Shown: one piece after another, positions 34,281 through 46,322 of the stretch
How positions within the stretch are numbered: position 1 is the first letter of the stretch
How the letters are laid out: every line of letters begins with the position of its first letter
Assembly: GCA_944990035.1 (NCBI GenBank)
Contig: CALYLX010000051.1
Coordinates: 1-64,000 of the forward strand
Length of the DNA stretch: 64,000 nt
Source: Clitopilus passeckerianus
Taxonomy: Eukaryota > Basidiomycota > Agaricomycetes > Agaricales > Entolomataceae
Reading direction: 5' to 3'
Notes under the pieces: model-generated
Database searches by the model: none
What the model saw: only the letters and a program-made list of their open reading frames with translations
Told to the model about the DNA's origin: nothing
Made by a program: the position numbers and the translations under genes

Positions 34281-36054
34281 CTACTTCTGATACTTTCGGA
34301 ACACATACACTGGTGATTGTGAATCGTCATCGGGCACAGCCTTGTGTCGCTTTCCTATAGAACAGTTAGGTCGGCTCTTTCCTCCGGCCCCGTTCAAGTT
34401 GAACGTACCTCCTCCAAACCAGCAATATCCTGTCCCCACAAATCCACATGACATTCCACGCCGGCACGAAAGAACATAGTAACATGCCTTTCCCCACTTG
34501 CGGGGGATTTCTAATGATGGTGTAAGCTCGGTCTTATGAAGATCACTGGACACCAACGTGCCTTTCTGTACAGATCTGTAGGGGATATTACTAAAAGCAT
34601 CTCGCATGTTACGGAGTGACTGCAACGACAACTTGATCTCGTGGGCGTACTTGCAATTCTTCCGAGTGCATTTGTCTGTAAAGTGGAGCTGTGGGCACGG
34701 CTCATGTCGCACTATCAAACTTTTGTCAGAAAAGCGTCCTGTCCTACTGCAGTCGAAAACCTACATCGTTCTGGATGCTGTTCAACGCCGTGAGATGAGT
34801 AAAGAGACGATAGTAACCCATTCGACGCTCGCACTGGCAGGGTCAAGATATCGCGCATATCTTCGCTCTAATCGACGGTCGCCACTCATGGGCCTTGGAC
34901 CGTCCTCATCGCCTGCAATCTCGTCTGTCGAGGGTTCATCGGCAGAACCCAGTCGGACCTGCGAGAAGAGTTCCGGGATGCCAGGTATGCACGGGAGGTT
35001 AATCTCCTTTGTCACGTTGGGATGCGTGGAGAACATGATGAGTTTCTCGCCCTCCCCAGCCGTGATGTACGACTTCAAGAGGTCCTTGAGCGTCGCGTTT
35101 ATGCAGCCTGAAGGAATGCGTCAACAACTGGACCTCCATATTTGCAAAGGATGCGAGTGCAAATACCTCAGAAAATGATTTTTGTCGTCTGTGGAATCCT
35201 CATTTCCTCCTCAAGATTTGCTAAGGCATCTTCGTCAGTATTGTTCATTGCGGGACGAACAGCAGCTACCTCGAACTCTGGTAATAGTGGCGTCCCTACT
35301 CTCACCCGCGTCAAGCATCAGGACGCATTCCAACGACCCATTGAAGCCGTAGATGACGTTGTTGAAAGCCGCCTCTAGCGATGACCCGGTCACAGTGGAG
35401 CTTCCATCCTGCTCGTATGCATCTAGCATACCCCACTTGTTAATGAATATTCTGATCCATAGCTTGTAGTTCATCGAGCCATAAGCCTGTTCCAAGAACT
35501 CCAGGATCCTCTTGCGGAGAATTTCCGCTGCTTCTCTGCCTCGTTTTCTCCTTTTCAGTGTATTCTCTTGATGAAATATTGTTCCATTGCCGTCGAACAC
35601 TGCAACGACACGGTTGTCATCTGTCTAGACTTTCTTTGAATGAGATAGTAGTTCGACATGAGAAGAATACACACCGGCGTCTTCGTTATTTCTGGTATAG
35701 GCTTCACTTCCCCCTCTTCCTGGTCCTGAATTTGAATTTGAACTACCTCGACGGGCATACTCCGAAGACGATCCCGTTGCCTCAACTCCGCGCACAAGAG
35801 CTTGTAGGCTTCTAAGTCACTTTCGAGGTTAGCAACACGATTTGCGTCTCTTCCAGCTAATTCCGAGACTTCATCTATTATTCACGGTGAGTCTTCGCCA
35901 CGAGATGTGCGTGTCTGTTCACACCTTGCAGATTCACCAACAAAGTAGCGCTGTCCGAGTCCGTGCATAAGCAGAGCTTGATATAGGATATGATCCCAGA
36001 AACTCACATGCTTTTGACGGAGCCTGGCGCATCTTGATTACTGGTGTTCGTCAT
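34281..36054 (-). pseudogene. DUF7923/CCCH protein, degenerate paralogue (copy B)
   Basis: Paralogue of copy A with the same exon plan. The ATG at 36052-36054 gives MTNTSNQDAPGSVKSM with an intron at the matching place, then a DSATLLVNLQ exon and a helical exon, then VFDGNGTIFHQENTLKRRKR, LWIRIFINKWGMLDAYE, MLDAGESRDATITRVRG, EEEMRIPQTTKIIF, CINATLKDLLKSYITAGEG, and a C-terminal CCCH finger (CPQLHFTDKCTRKNCKYAH). Compared with copy A, the LDGDG site is FDGNG and HDTGY is INATL, so two of the acidic positions are changed. The exon ending KIIF is followed by TGA (35168-35170) where copy A has GGA for Gly, an in-frame premature stop. The gene is therefore a decaying copy, or expressed only as a truncated protein. 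It lies head-to-tail downstream of the second GH128 copy. Confidence 0.65.
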
Positions 36055-36226
36055 ACTGCCCCTCAAAATGCCAGCGTCCTCGAGGTTAGTGGACACGCTG
36101 GCTGTTGCTCGGCAGACGCATTTCTCTTCATTGAAAAGCCCGCGACAATTCATTTCGCGAGTTACGGTCAAGATTCATTCAGGGTTGTACCAATGCTCTA
36201 AACATGGTACACATTGTACAAGCTCG

Positions 36227-37475
36227 CTAGTCTACCAGCGACCAGGCCGACAAAGTGACAGAAACCCCTAGAGGTATCATGGCTGCGAACAGAAGTAGGT
36301 ACAGTGTCGAGAGTGCTAACAAGGCAGAAACTCCGTTAGCCTCATCCCCCTTTGGTGTCTTGTGTGGAATAAAATATTCAGGGACGGGACAAGGTTCTGA
36401 ACAGTTGATATACTTCTTTCCAAGGTCGTTCAGGCGTCCATGAGTATCCAAAAGGCCATTGTCCTGGAGGGGTCATCAGAATCGATGCACTTTAGAGTTA
36501 AGAAAACCAGCTCCCATCTGATTAACCCCATGCAAATTTGTCGCAGCACCAAACCACGAATACCTCTCCACATAAGAGGCGCCTTCCAAGAACGCCTAGG
36601 ATTTGTTCATGAATGTCACAACATCATCGTAGCTGCACTGCAATGAGGTATAATAATTTTGACAAGCAAACTCTGTAACCCATAGAGGCTTCTGGAACGT
36701 ATCATGGAAGCCTTTGACATATTTGATGAATGCATCTGCGTCGACGCCGTAGAAATCTACAAGAAACCCATCTCAATGAAAATCCGAACATTCACGAAAC
36801 CGAGAGTAGACTTACGCAAAGCGATGAAATCAACTGAACATTGACTAGCGCACAAGGTGAAGAACTCCTGTAGCCATTTCTTCCCTGAGGCTGCGTTTGA
36901 CGGCGCGGGGCTTCCTAACCTGATGCCTTGTGCTTTCGGCGGTTCGATGTACTGTTTCCACAGGTTCACAGCATCAGCTGGAGAAATGTTCGCTTGGTCG
37001 TCTTGTTGAGGCCTACACGGATTTGATAAACCACAGGTGAGCTGACAAGGAGCGGACTGAATGTTGACGAGATTGAAACGGACTCGTTCATAGCCAAGAC
37101 ATATTTGACATTATAATTCCGTATCGTCTTGTTGATCGTCCTAGAGAACTCAGCAACCGACTTTGACCCCCAAAGCATCGGGACATATTCCATATCCGTG
37201 GTGACTGGGTCGGGACTCCAAGTGTAGTACCTAAATCAAGAAAGAAGCCAAAAAGGTACATAGATTTGGTCAAGTCTGAGCTTGCGTTTTTGAGTAGTAG
37301 TATAGAGAACTAACCAGCCTACTCTCCCAGTGATCATGAACTGATCGATACTCAGTGAATTTCTGTTCGGCCATGCGAGACCGGCTTTAGCAGATGAATT
37401 GAATATCTGGCCCAAAGCCGTCGTCGGTGAGAGAAACAGCAAACCCACTGGCAGGAGAGACGATCGGGAGAACAT
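36227..37475 (-). pseudogene. GH128 glucanase paralogue with in-frame stop (copy b)
   Basis: Same family and layout as the gene at 30121-31342. The ATG at 37473-37475 gives a signal peptide (MFSRSSLLPVGLLFLSPTTA), then SAKAGLAWPNRNSLSIDQF, EYVPMLWGSKSVAEF, KYVLAMNESV, PPKAQGIRLGSPAPSNAASG, CSVDFIALHFYG, KPLWVTEFACQNYY with both catalytic Glu residues, VERYSWFGAATNLHGVN, DTHGRLNDLGKKYI and a hydrophobic C-terminus. A TAG at 36596-36598 interrupts the frame between DDVVTFMNKS and AFLEGASYVERYSW. The intact copy has Gln (CAG) at this exact place, so one C-to-T change explains it. No intron with proper signals removes it without cutting conserved residues. The truncated product would keep both Glu but lose the last barrel elements and the anchor. 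Confidence 0.7.
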
Positions 37476-37947
37476 TAGTGGGACCCAAGGTCTCAGAGAA
37501 CCTACGGTATCTGGATACACGAGAGTTGCCTTTTATCTTTTACAACATTTCCACACGCGCTGCTTGACATGTCAAGAAACCGAATGTAGGACGGTATGAA
37601 GTTACCGGTATCAATGAGATGCTGTACGTCTCGACATCAAGGGTTTTCCCCAAAGTTAATTGAATATTAGCCGCAGAGACCGTTGGGGAGTACACTTCGT
37701 GAGATCTCGAATAGATGTGCACCTGGTTTCTGAGGAAACGGCACAATATCGGGAGCTATCCGTAGCTATTCAGAAAGATGCTCGACGTCTTCGAGATCAC
37801 ATTTGACGGGCCTGTCGCATGATTGAAATCTTATCAGAGATCGGTTAGATTATATTCCTTCTATGAAATCCAATGAGAGATGTTTGAGAGATTACGGCAT
37901 CCAATATAATTGCTACTTCCTTTCCACCGGCTGGGTATCATCATCCT
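37476..37947. other. Intergenic interval
   Basis: About 470 bp between the start of GH128 copy b and the stop of the mevalonate diphosphate decarboxylase gene. It holds the GATAAAAGG element at 37529-37537; no coding exon is supported. Confidence 0.5.
37529..37537 (-). promoter_or_regulatory. TATA-like element of GH128 copy b
   Basis: GATAAAAGG on the minus strand, about 55 bp before the ATG of GH128 copy b, in the same place as GATAAAAG before copy a. Confidence 0.5.
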
Positions 37948-39276
37948 CTAGACGACCGTCTTGGGCAGACCATCCGCACCCAACAACGACTCCTCAGCAC
38001 CTAAAGCCCTCGGTCCATCACCAACCTTGGTGTGAATCAATCCCTTAACAGCGCCAACCTCGAACTGCTTCGCCACGGCCTCGTTAAACCCTGCGACAAC
38101 GGATCCACCGACCTGTGCGATATCAACGCCAGGGAACAGGCCTTCGACGTCCTTGAACGAGCCTTCCTTCTGAGGGAAGTACTTCAAGACGAGCTCGACG
38201 ATCTCTTTGACGTTCTCCTTGAGAGTGTAGATGACGGCATTTGGTCCAGCATCGTAGGTATATGCTGCCTTGCGTCCCTTCCCGGCTTCTACGCTGACAC
38301 GGTTGTACTCGACGATAAGAGCGATGATAGCTCGGCTGACGTCGTTCATGTAGAAGATCGGAGGCTCGGTATCGAGCGCGACGGCGTGGAACTGGTTAGA
38401 GTCGGCCATGGTGATAGCTGCGAAGGTGTCGAAATCCTTCTCGAGGATGGCTTTCGAGATGTCCCTCATGCGTTGGGGAACGACGTGCTTGATACGGTGT
38501 TGGAGGAGGGCGGAGGTCTCGACGGTGCGTTGCATACCGCTGGTGGATGAGGTTCCTTTCTTGGCGTCATTGACTACACAGATGAGTGCGTGCATCTCTG
38601 GCCAGTGAGACTGGGGTGCGACTTCGATTGCGAGTGAGTCCTCGCCGGTTGGGGAGGTGCCTTGCTCCCAGGCGACGAAGCCTCCGTAGAGGGATCGGCA
38701 CGCAGAGCCTGAGCCTTGCCTTGCGATGAGGGAGAGGGTGGATGGGGAGACGGGGAGTTCGTAGAGCTGTGCAAGGGAAGCGACGAGTGCGGCGAATCCG
38801 GAGGCAGATGAAGCAAGGCCAGCGGCCGTCGGGAAGTTGTTGTAAGATGCGATGTGCACGAACAAAGTTGAGAGCTGAACATCTATTAGTATATGATGTG
38901 GCGGTATGCCTAGAAAGACATACCTTAGGCTCGTCAGCGTTCTCGTCTTCGACCGTTTGTTTTCGGAGACGCTTCATTTCAGCGATACATGTGGACATAC
39001 GGCCACCTTCCTTGATCTCCTCTTCCTTGCCATTCAGCCAGAGCCTGTCCTTGGTGAAGGATGGGTCCGCTCGTGAAGTAGTGGTAGATCTCAGGTGGTC
39101 CTGATCAAGGGTAACAGACAGAGATGAGTTGGTGGGCAAGATGAGCTTCGTGTCGCGTTTGCCCCAGTATCTAGCTCGTCGTCAGTTCAATGTTCATCAG
39201 CATCGGGGTCAGCGACTAACTTTATGCAGGCAATGTTAACTGGAGCAGAAGCAGTTGCTTGGAAGAGGGCAGACAT
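37948..39276 (-). CDS. MVD1: Mevalonate diphosphate decarboxylase
   Basis: GHMP-superfamily enzyme converting mevalonate diphosphate to isopentenyl diphosphate in the sterol pathway (ERG19/MVD1). The ATG at 39274-39276 begins [20 protein letters not shown] then WGKRD, the family opening. Key blocks: [20 protein letters not shown], the phosphate-binding [18 protein letters not shown], the [16 protein letters not shown] catalytic loop, [40 protein letters not shown], and [14 protein letters not shown] with the conserved Asp. Ends [10 protein letters not shown]. Two short introns near the N-terminus (about 39171-39220 and 38881-38922). About 400 residues, full length. Divergent from CCR4 with 441 bp between starts. 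Confidence 0.96.
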
Positions 39277-39717
39277 GGTGGTACAAATGAGAAACTAAGG
39301 ACTATCAAATCGCTGATCATTATATGGTACGATAATATCGCCGCAAACGATCCACAAATATGTCCACTGATAACAACGGTAAACGGCCGCAAAGTTTCAT
39401 GAAACCGCCTCACTTGGCCGCTTTTGTGGTCTTTTACTCAGAGTCAAACGTGAAAATAAAGATCGACAACAACAAATGAGATCGGATTTGCAGACCGAAA
39501 GTGTTGTCGGAGACCGGAAGCATCACGTGCGAAGCCTATTAGTAATCAATTCTCACATACGAACGCCGCCTTTGTGCTTGTTGGAGTCAACGTCGTCGCG
39601 GTCATCACTGAGTACGAGCTCATCGTCCATCACAACGTCGAGACATTCGATTCCATCTTGTCCTTGTTTCCCCTCAATAGCCCCCGGCGGCTCAAAGCAT
39701 CTGGTACCGTTGATGCG
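39277..39717. promoter_or_regulatory. Shared upstream region of MVD1 and CCR4
   Basis: A 441-bp interval between divergent start codons. An open frame reads into the CCR4 start from 39574 without an earlier ATG, so this is likely 5' untranslated sequence on the plus side. Confidence 0.45.
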
Positions 39718-42136
39718 ATGTATTACCCGCAGCAATCGCCAGCCATTAAATTGGCCAATCATCAAGACCAGTCTGCGTGGCCAAGGCCCCATATTCCACA
39801 ACTAGGGCCACCGGGTTCGCAACACACGGCAGGGCCACCACAGCCGTCGCCGGGCTATGCTATGTACACGAATGGAACGATGAATCCAATGCAACATCAT
39901 CCTCACCATCCTCATCCTGGAATGCCATTGCACCAGCACCATAACTCTTTATCCCACTATCCTTCACCTCCAAACGGTCATTCACATCAACAGCAGTCGT
40001 TCTCTCAAGGGTCGCCAGCAAGCGTTGGTAGTCAAATAATCTCTCCTCATTGGCAACAGCAGCTTTTGAAATGTGAAGTGCGTCGGCTAGGTTAAGTATC
40101 CTTTCAGCACGTTAATATCTTCGTTTCATCTATTCAGATGATTCGCTCCTCACGCGCTACTCATCACAGAGCGCGCGCAAGTGCAATGGCTTCACGAACG
40201 GTCGCAAAATCCGCAATTCCCATCACAAACCCAAATCTCGTCAAACTCCCTCTCCCAGAGACAAACGGCTCTGGTAAAGAATCAGACTCTTCCGACGCAT
40301 CGGAATCATCCCCAGCAACCTCCGCCGCAATGAACCACCCTTCCTCAACCGTCGCGCCAGTAGCCGAGGCACCCCGGCCAACCTCAATTAAACCCCCGGA
40401 GAATACCTGGAACTCCCTAGACATGGGTGGTGTCGGTATCAAGAACCTACCATCAAATTCGGGTCTATTTTCCTTCACGTTTCTCATAAATCTCTACCTC
40501 AACCATAACGGTCTTCAATATGTTCCCCCGGAAATCGCAAAGCTCCGATATCTGGAAGTGTTGGATTTATCAGGGAATCTTATTGTGAACATAACTCCGT
40601 CAATCGGGATGCTCGTGTTACTGAAAGAGCTATACCTTTTCGATAATCATATCGTCACGCTTCCTACCGAGTTTGGTAATCTTCACCAACTGCAGACATT
40701 AGGAGTAGAAGGCAACCCACTGGATCCGCAGCTCAAGGCAATTGTGCAACGGGACGGAACACCAGCCCTCATTGTTCACCTACGCGATACGTCGACACCA
40801 CCAACACCACCTCCGGATCGCCGGATGAATTCTCTCGTTCTACCGGCCGACCTGGACGCAATGCGAGCCGACCCATACACAGAAACATTCACAGTGTCAT
40901 CTTACAACATTCTCTGCGCAAAATATGCAACGGAGAGGTTATACGGCTACACGCCGTCGTGGGCGTTGAACTGGGAGTACCGTCGGGATTTGATTTTGAC
41001 GGAATTGGTGCAGCGGAATACGGATTTCATGTGCTTGCAAGAGGTTGATACCGCAAACTATGAGGATTACCTCATCCCCAACCTCAAAGAACGCGATTAC
41101 GATGGTGTTTACCACCCCAAGTCGCGTGCCAAGACAATGAACGAGACAGAAAGGAGACAAGTAGATGGGTGTGCTATCTTCTACAAGTCCTCCAAGTAAG
41201 TCGCATGTCTGTCCAACCTTTTCCTTTCAATTGACTTGTAATCCTAGGTACAATCTTGTCGAGCAACATCTCATCGAGTTTAGCGCGGTTGCGATGCAGC
41301 GGCAAGACTTTAAGAAGACAGACGATATGTTCAATCGCGTCCTCGGCAAGGATCATATCGCCGTCGTGTGTCTGCTTGAAAATAAAGAAACCGGGACGCG
41401 CTTCGTTCTTGCAAACGCGCACATCCAATGGGACCCCAAATTCTGCGACGTCAAGCTGGTGCAAGTAGGGCTTTTGCTGGATGAGGTGGACAAGATGGCA
41501 GCTGATTTCGCTCGTTACCCTCCCCCTGCGCCGCCTTCGCCAGCCAACACACGTGCCGGAGCTTCAAGGGAAGATGGGTCAGCGAAGGAAGGAGGAGATT
41601 CGACAGAAGTCAATGGTCAATCCCAACCCCGCGGCCTCACACGACCTCCACCAATATACTCAGACGGAACGAGGATCCCAACGATCATTTGTGGTGACTT
41701 CAACTCCGTGCCGGATTCCGGCTTGTACAACTTTGTGTCAAACGGAACACTTCCGCCTGATCATCCAGATTTCCTGGGTCATACGTATGGAAGATATACA
41801 TCGGAGGGTCTGCGGCACAAGCTGGGGTTGAAGAGCGCGTATGCTGCTCCGGGTGTCGGCGAGCCACCGTTGACGAATTTCACGCCTGGATACAAGGGCG
41901 TCATCGATTACATCTGGTATTCGACTGCGAATTTGGCCTGCAACGCGGTGCTGGAAGGTGTGGATCCGAAGTATCTGGATAAAGTGGTCGGGTTCCCGAA
42001 CGCCCACTTCCCTTCGGAGTGAGTGTTTTTGTTAATTTTGTTCATAAATTGCATTTACTGACGGGTTTTGTGCAGTCACATTTGCATAATGAGCGAGTTC
42101 CGTGTCAAACCACCTCGACCACCCACGACATCTTGA
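39718..42136 (+). CDS. CCR4: CCR4 poly(A) deadenylase (LRR plus EEP nuclease)
   Basis: Catalytic deadenylase subunit of the CCR4-NOT complex, shortening mRNA poly(A) tails in the cytoplasm. The ATG at 39718 (MYYPQQSPAIKLANHQDQ) starts a Pro/Gln/His-rich head. After an intron at about 40077-40137 follow a Ser-rich linker and leucine-rich repeats (FLINLYLNHNGLQYVPPEIA, LRYLEVLDLSGNLI, LLKELYLFDNHIVTLPTEFG) that bind the NOT scaffold. The EEP nuclease begins at TFTVSSYNILCAKYAT, with catalytic residues in DFMCLQEVD, IPTIICGDFNSVPDSGLYNF and FPSDHICIMSEF. Other introns at about 41197-41247 and 42019-42075; the last gives S-D-H in frame. Ends PPRPPTTS. About 750 residues. An unusually long Ala/Pro/Glu-rich insert (about 41520-41650) splits the nuclease, as in other fungi. 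Confidence 0.96.
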
Positions 42137-42666
42137 TCGCTCTGCATCAAGCACAACTGGTGAACATGCGCTGTCTTGTGGACGTTGGATTCAGTCGTTT
42201 GGCTAATCATGTGTACATATGGCATCCCTCCGTCGCCCACCATCATCGTAATTATTCATCACTTTTACACTTCATTGTACATATTTTTGTTTGGATTGTT
42301 ATTTACTTTTCCCTCTTGCATTGTGTTTTAGTGTCATCATCTGGTATATAAATTCTTCTTCTCAAGGTCTGAATGTCAAGAATGTGTTGGTGCCAAAACT
42401 CGTCTTGCCGTCCTTTCCTTCCCTTTGTGTTTTTATATCAACTGCTGTCGTCTATCCCTCTCCTTTTCTGTCCCATCATTCTAGCATCTATCACTCAATG
42501 TTTAGTTGTGTAGCAATGTGTGTTGTACGGTTGTCTCGTTAGTTATCATGTGCCCCTATCAAAACCTCAACTGTTTCAAAAAGTGTACTCGTGTGTTCAT
42601 TTGCAATATAATAAATACAGACAATTCACCAAGATGTCCCTTACCCACAGCAAAATACCCACATCA
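42137..42666. other. Convergent 3' region
   Basis: About 530 bp between CCR4 and the subtilase stop. It is T-rich and without supported exons, as expected for two facing 3' untranslated regions. Confidence 0.5.
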
Positions 42667-45600
42667 TCAAGCCGTGATTCCAACAATCGGGCCCAGCCAA
42701 CTCTCATAGTCCTCCTCTCTGTCTGGATTGCCCGTTACTTTGAGTGCCCGCAAAAGGAATCTGTAGGACCCGTTGGGAATAGTGGTACCGTTAGCAAATG
42801 TGGGGGCCTCAAGAGAGAGAACGCTGTAGCCACTGGCGTCCGGATCCTATAGGAAATCGTTTCAGATTCAGCTCACACTAGTTAATTGGGTACATACCTC
42901 GTTATGCCTTGGGATCCAGTTTTGCTCATTCAGTGCGCCCAAGACCTTCACCTGGGCAAAGGACCCGCCCGGGTGTTTCTTGGGGAATGTGAAGATGGGG
43001 CTGCCATGCCTCTCTTGCTCTTGACGGGAGTTCAAGGTACCCACAAGCTTGATATTGGGATCCACAACGTCGATCCTCAAAGTGGGGGTTCCGAACACGA
43101 GGCGGAATACGATTGATGGGTAATCTCCACCGACAAATGTGTAATTGGTGGGGTCAGCCTGAACATCACCAGTAGAGGTGAGGACAGCGGGTATGGGGCT
43201 GCCAAAGAATGTGTTTGTGTTGTCGACGACAGCCTTATTCTTCAAGGAAGCACCCAAGCCAAGGTAGCTGACATGGTAAGAGTCGCTTGCAGACGCACCA
43301 GAAATCTGGATAAAGCCTGAGTATACGGGGAATGTTGATGCATCGCCAGGGGGAAGGTTGAAGACGGCGGTCACAGTCTGGCTGCCCCCAGGACGAACTG
43401 TGAACGATTTCGGAAGGATGGTCACGGAAACGGCTGCGCTAGAAAGCGGTACAGGCCCAATTGCAGGGAATATGGTGCCCGGTGTCACTGTTACCGCCGT
43501 TCCAGCAACAACATGACTCAACTGATACGTCTTTGCAGTCTTCCCGGTATTCTTGACGGTGAATGTTTGACTACAGTGGATATCAGCTTACAGGCCAAAA
43601 CCCAATGAATAGTGAGACAGAGACTTACAGAGGATGGAAATGAGCAGTATCATTGAGGACCAACTGGGTAGGAGAAATGACCGCTGTTGATTGTAACGCA
43701 TCGAAGACGTTGATGAGGCCAGCGCCTTGTTGTGTCAAGGTTTGGAGTGGGTCTCCGTCCGTTTTTGACGATGCAACTTGCTTGGCAGTACTTTCGAAAA
43801 GACTTCGGATTGATTTGGCTACCGCAGGGCTATTTCCCTTGACAGATAGAATCAATGCTGCACTGCCTGCGACGAATGGCGTGGCCATGGATGTCCCGGA
43901 TTCTACGCCGTATGCACCAAGTGGTCCAGGTAGAGTCGAAAGAATGTTGCCTCCAGGTGCAGCCACGGATGGCTTAAAGTAGAAGTCGTTGGAGGGACCG
44001 TAACTTTGGAACTAGTCAGCTTCTTTATACCCGAGGCAAAGTCTCCCAAGTTTACCTTGTGAACGATGATACCAATCCACCGTTGGGATCTGGGAAGCTC
44101 GTTGAAGCTCCGGTCTGGGGGAAGGTGATAGTGACAGGGACACCAGCAGCAAACTGTGAGGCCAACTAATTTGGTGTATAGTCAATCAAACCGACTTGGG
44201 CAGGGAAAAATCACACTTACGAACTCTCCGTCGGCAGCTTGTATCAGTGTTGCAGTGAAATCGCCGACCTCAATGCCAGCGAATCCATTGCCGTTACTTT
44301 GATGACATAAATTAAGAGATGGAAAAACCTCCGGAGTAGAAACTCACTCATAGATGAAGGCAACTTTAGCACCTTTCGCAGCAATGTTTGTCAATTTCTG
44401 GACCTGCGAAGATCTGAACAACAATAACTAATGATGAAAGATAGGAAGCTTACGAAGGTACAAGTACCACGGCGGACTAATACCAGGTAAGGAGCGAGAT
44501 CTGGAACGGAGTCTGGAAGCGGGTTGCATGCATCGTCGACAATAGTGGTAGAATTTGAGGTAGCGTAGACGGTTAGTGTTTGGGTTATTGGGAATGGGAA
44601 TGTGCTGAAGTACGTGATAGGCGGATGTTGAACTCCTCCAACGGTTGCATTCTGGAGCGGGATGGCGGTACTGAGCGGGAGTCAGAGGCGCACTTCGGTG
44701 GGATAGATGAAATACTGACTTATCGACACTTGCAACGGAAATAACGTCAATGCCGTTACCTGGACTTGAGGTGTACCAGGATCCTGAGGCGCCGTCGTTC
44801 CCTGCTGCAATCGTAACGATCTTCCCGGAAGCTGCAATTCTGCTTGCGACGACGGATGAGGATGATTCTGTCCATCCATCCGCTCCACCAAGAGACAACG
44901 TGAGGATATCTTGACCATCTTTCACCCCACGAAGAAGCGCCTCGACGATGACTATCAAGAGGGTGGATTGTTAGTAGCCAACTTAGGATGAAGTGAAGAG
45001 GTCTCACCATCATCAGTGACTTGCCCTGCGCAACCAAAAACTCGGTAGGCGGAGATGGAGGCACCATATGCAACACCACTTATGTCAAAAGGATTTCCGG
45101 GATCAGCACCGATGATACCCTAATGTTCGTCGTCCAGTGAGCCGGTGCCACTGTGGATGATGAAGACAGACAGACATACAGCAACATGGGTTCCATGACC
45201 CTCGCATTGGTCCAATGGATCAGGATCGGGGACAGGGTCGTTGTCCCCTGCAATTGCTCTTAATATCTGGTCTGATTGAAGGAAGAGAAAACTCACCAGT
45301 ATAATCGTCGCCCACAAAGTCGTAACCTCCGATGACTTTGTGCCCAGGTCCAAAGCCATTTCCAAGGGCAGGGTGGGTGTAATCAATTCCTGGCAAGCCT
45401 TTTGAGCAAGTTTCACGCGAAAATATCGCTGAATGAGGCAAACCTGTATCAATACTGTTGACATGTTCAGTGTACTGTAAGCTGCGTGGAGACGTGCTAC
45501 TGACATTCCAATCTTGATACCCTTTCCGATAATGCCTTGCGCATGTAATTTGTCTACACCCTGTGATATGGATTAGGTTGGGTGCAAAAAATCGAAGTAT

Positions 45601-46269
45601 GTCAGACGCACTGTGAGGATATGTGTGGACTGTGTGTCTGGCGGTACAGCAGGGTCATTGCGATCCTTGACCACGACTTTCTTGACAGGTCTGAGAAGGT
45701 ATGAGTGTTTGTATGAATGGCTACTTCAAAATGCACTTACGCAGGCCTCGCTAACTTCTTGACTGGCCGGATAGCTTTTACTCCGGGAGTGTTCAGCAGC
45801 GCAGTGACGTCCTAGGTAAATAGTATCGGTAAGCGTGAAGTCTTTGCCGAGACTCTTTGAACGAGGTGTACCTTAGCATCCTGGCAAGAGCTGTTAGAGA
45901 CATGATTTAAGCCCCTGAAGCTGAACGTCGAGACTCACAGCAAGAGTCAGAGCAGCTCCAACAAATAGACCAGCAGCATTGTATTCCTTCGTTACTTCAA
46001 AACCAACATCGCGTTTCTTCAGTGATTCGTACAAGTGGGAATGGGGCTGAAAGCGATTCAGTCAAGCTGTCATTCGAGGCATAGGTTTATCCACTTACTG
46101 AAAGGTCTGGCTTGCTTGGGATATCCGAAAGACTGTCAAGTTCGACAATGAACTTGTTGGAGACGGTCGGGAGCGTTGTCACTCGCTTGATGTTAGAAAG
46201 AGGCACTTCGGCCTGAGTATGGATAGCACTCAGCAGAGCCGTGAGCAGAACCCATGTGAAGCGCTTCAT
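42667..46269 (-). CDS. Secreted subtilisin-like serine protease (S8, vpr/C5a-peptidase type)
   Basis: Extracellular endopeptidase. The ATG at 46267-46269 gives a signal peptide (MKRFTWVLLTALLSAIHTQA); the earlier in-frame Met would spoil it. The I9-type propeptide includes VSNKFIVELDSL. The catalytic Asp is in IGIIDTGIDYTHPALG, His in CEGHGTHVAG (split by an intron) and Ser in ESGTSMATPFVAGSAAL. The oxyanion region has IVTIAAGNDGASG. A PA domain sits between His and Ser (LVLVRRGTCTF ... AKVAFIYDNGNG). After the catalytic domain an Fn3-like region (TFTVKNTGKTAKTYQLSH, LPPGDASTFPVYSGFIQISG) continues to the end GPIVGITA at 42667. About 900 residues with more than ten introns. Likely a nutritional protease. 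Confidence 0.95.
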
Positions 46270-46316
46270 GGCGATCCAAGGATCTTGCGAGTGGTAAACA
46301 CAGGCCAATCATCCTC

Positions 46317-46322
46317 TTTATA
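46317..46322 (-). promoter_or_regulatory. TATA box of the subtilase gene
   Basis: TATAAA on the minus strand about 48-53 bp before the start codon, a distance typical of strongly expressed secreted-protein genes in fungi. Confidence 0.5.
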
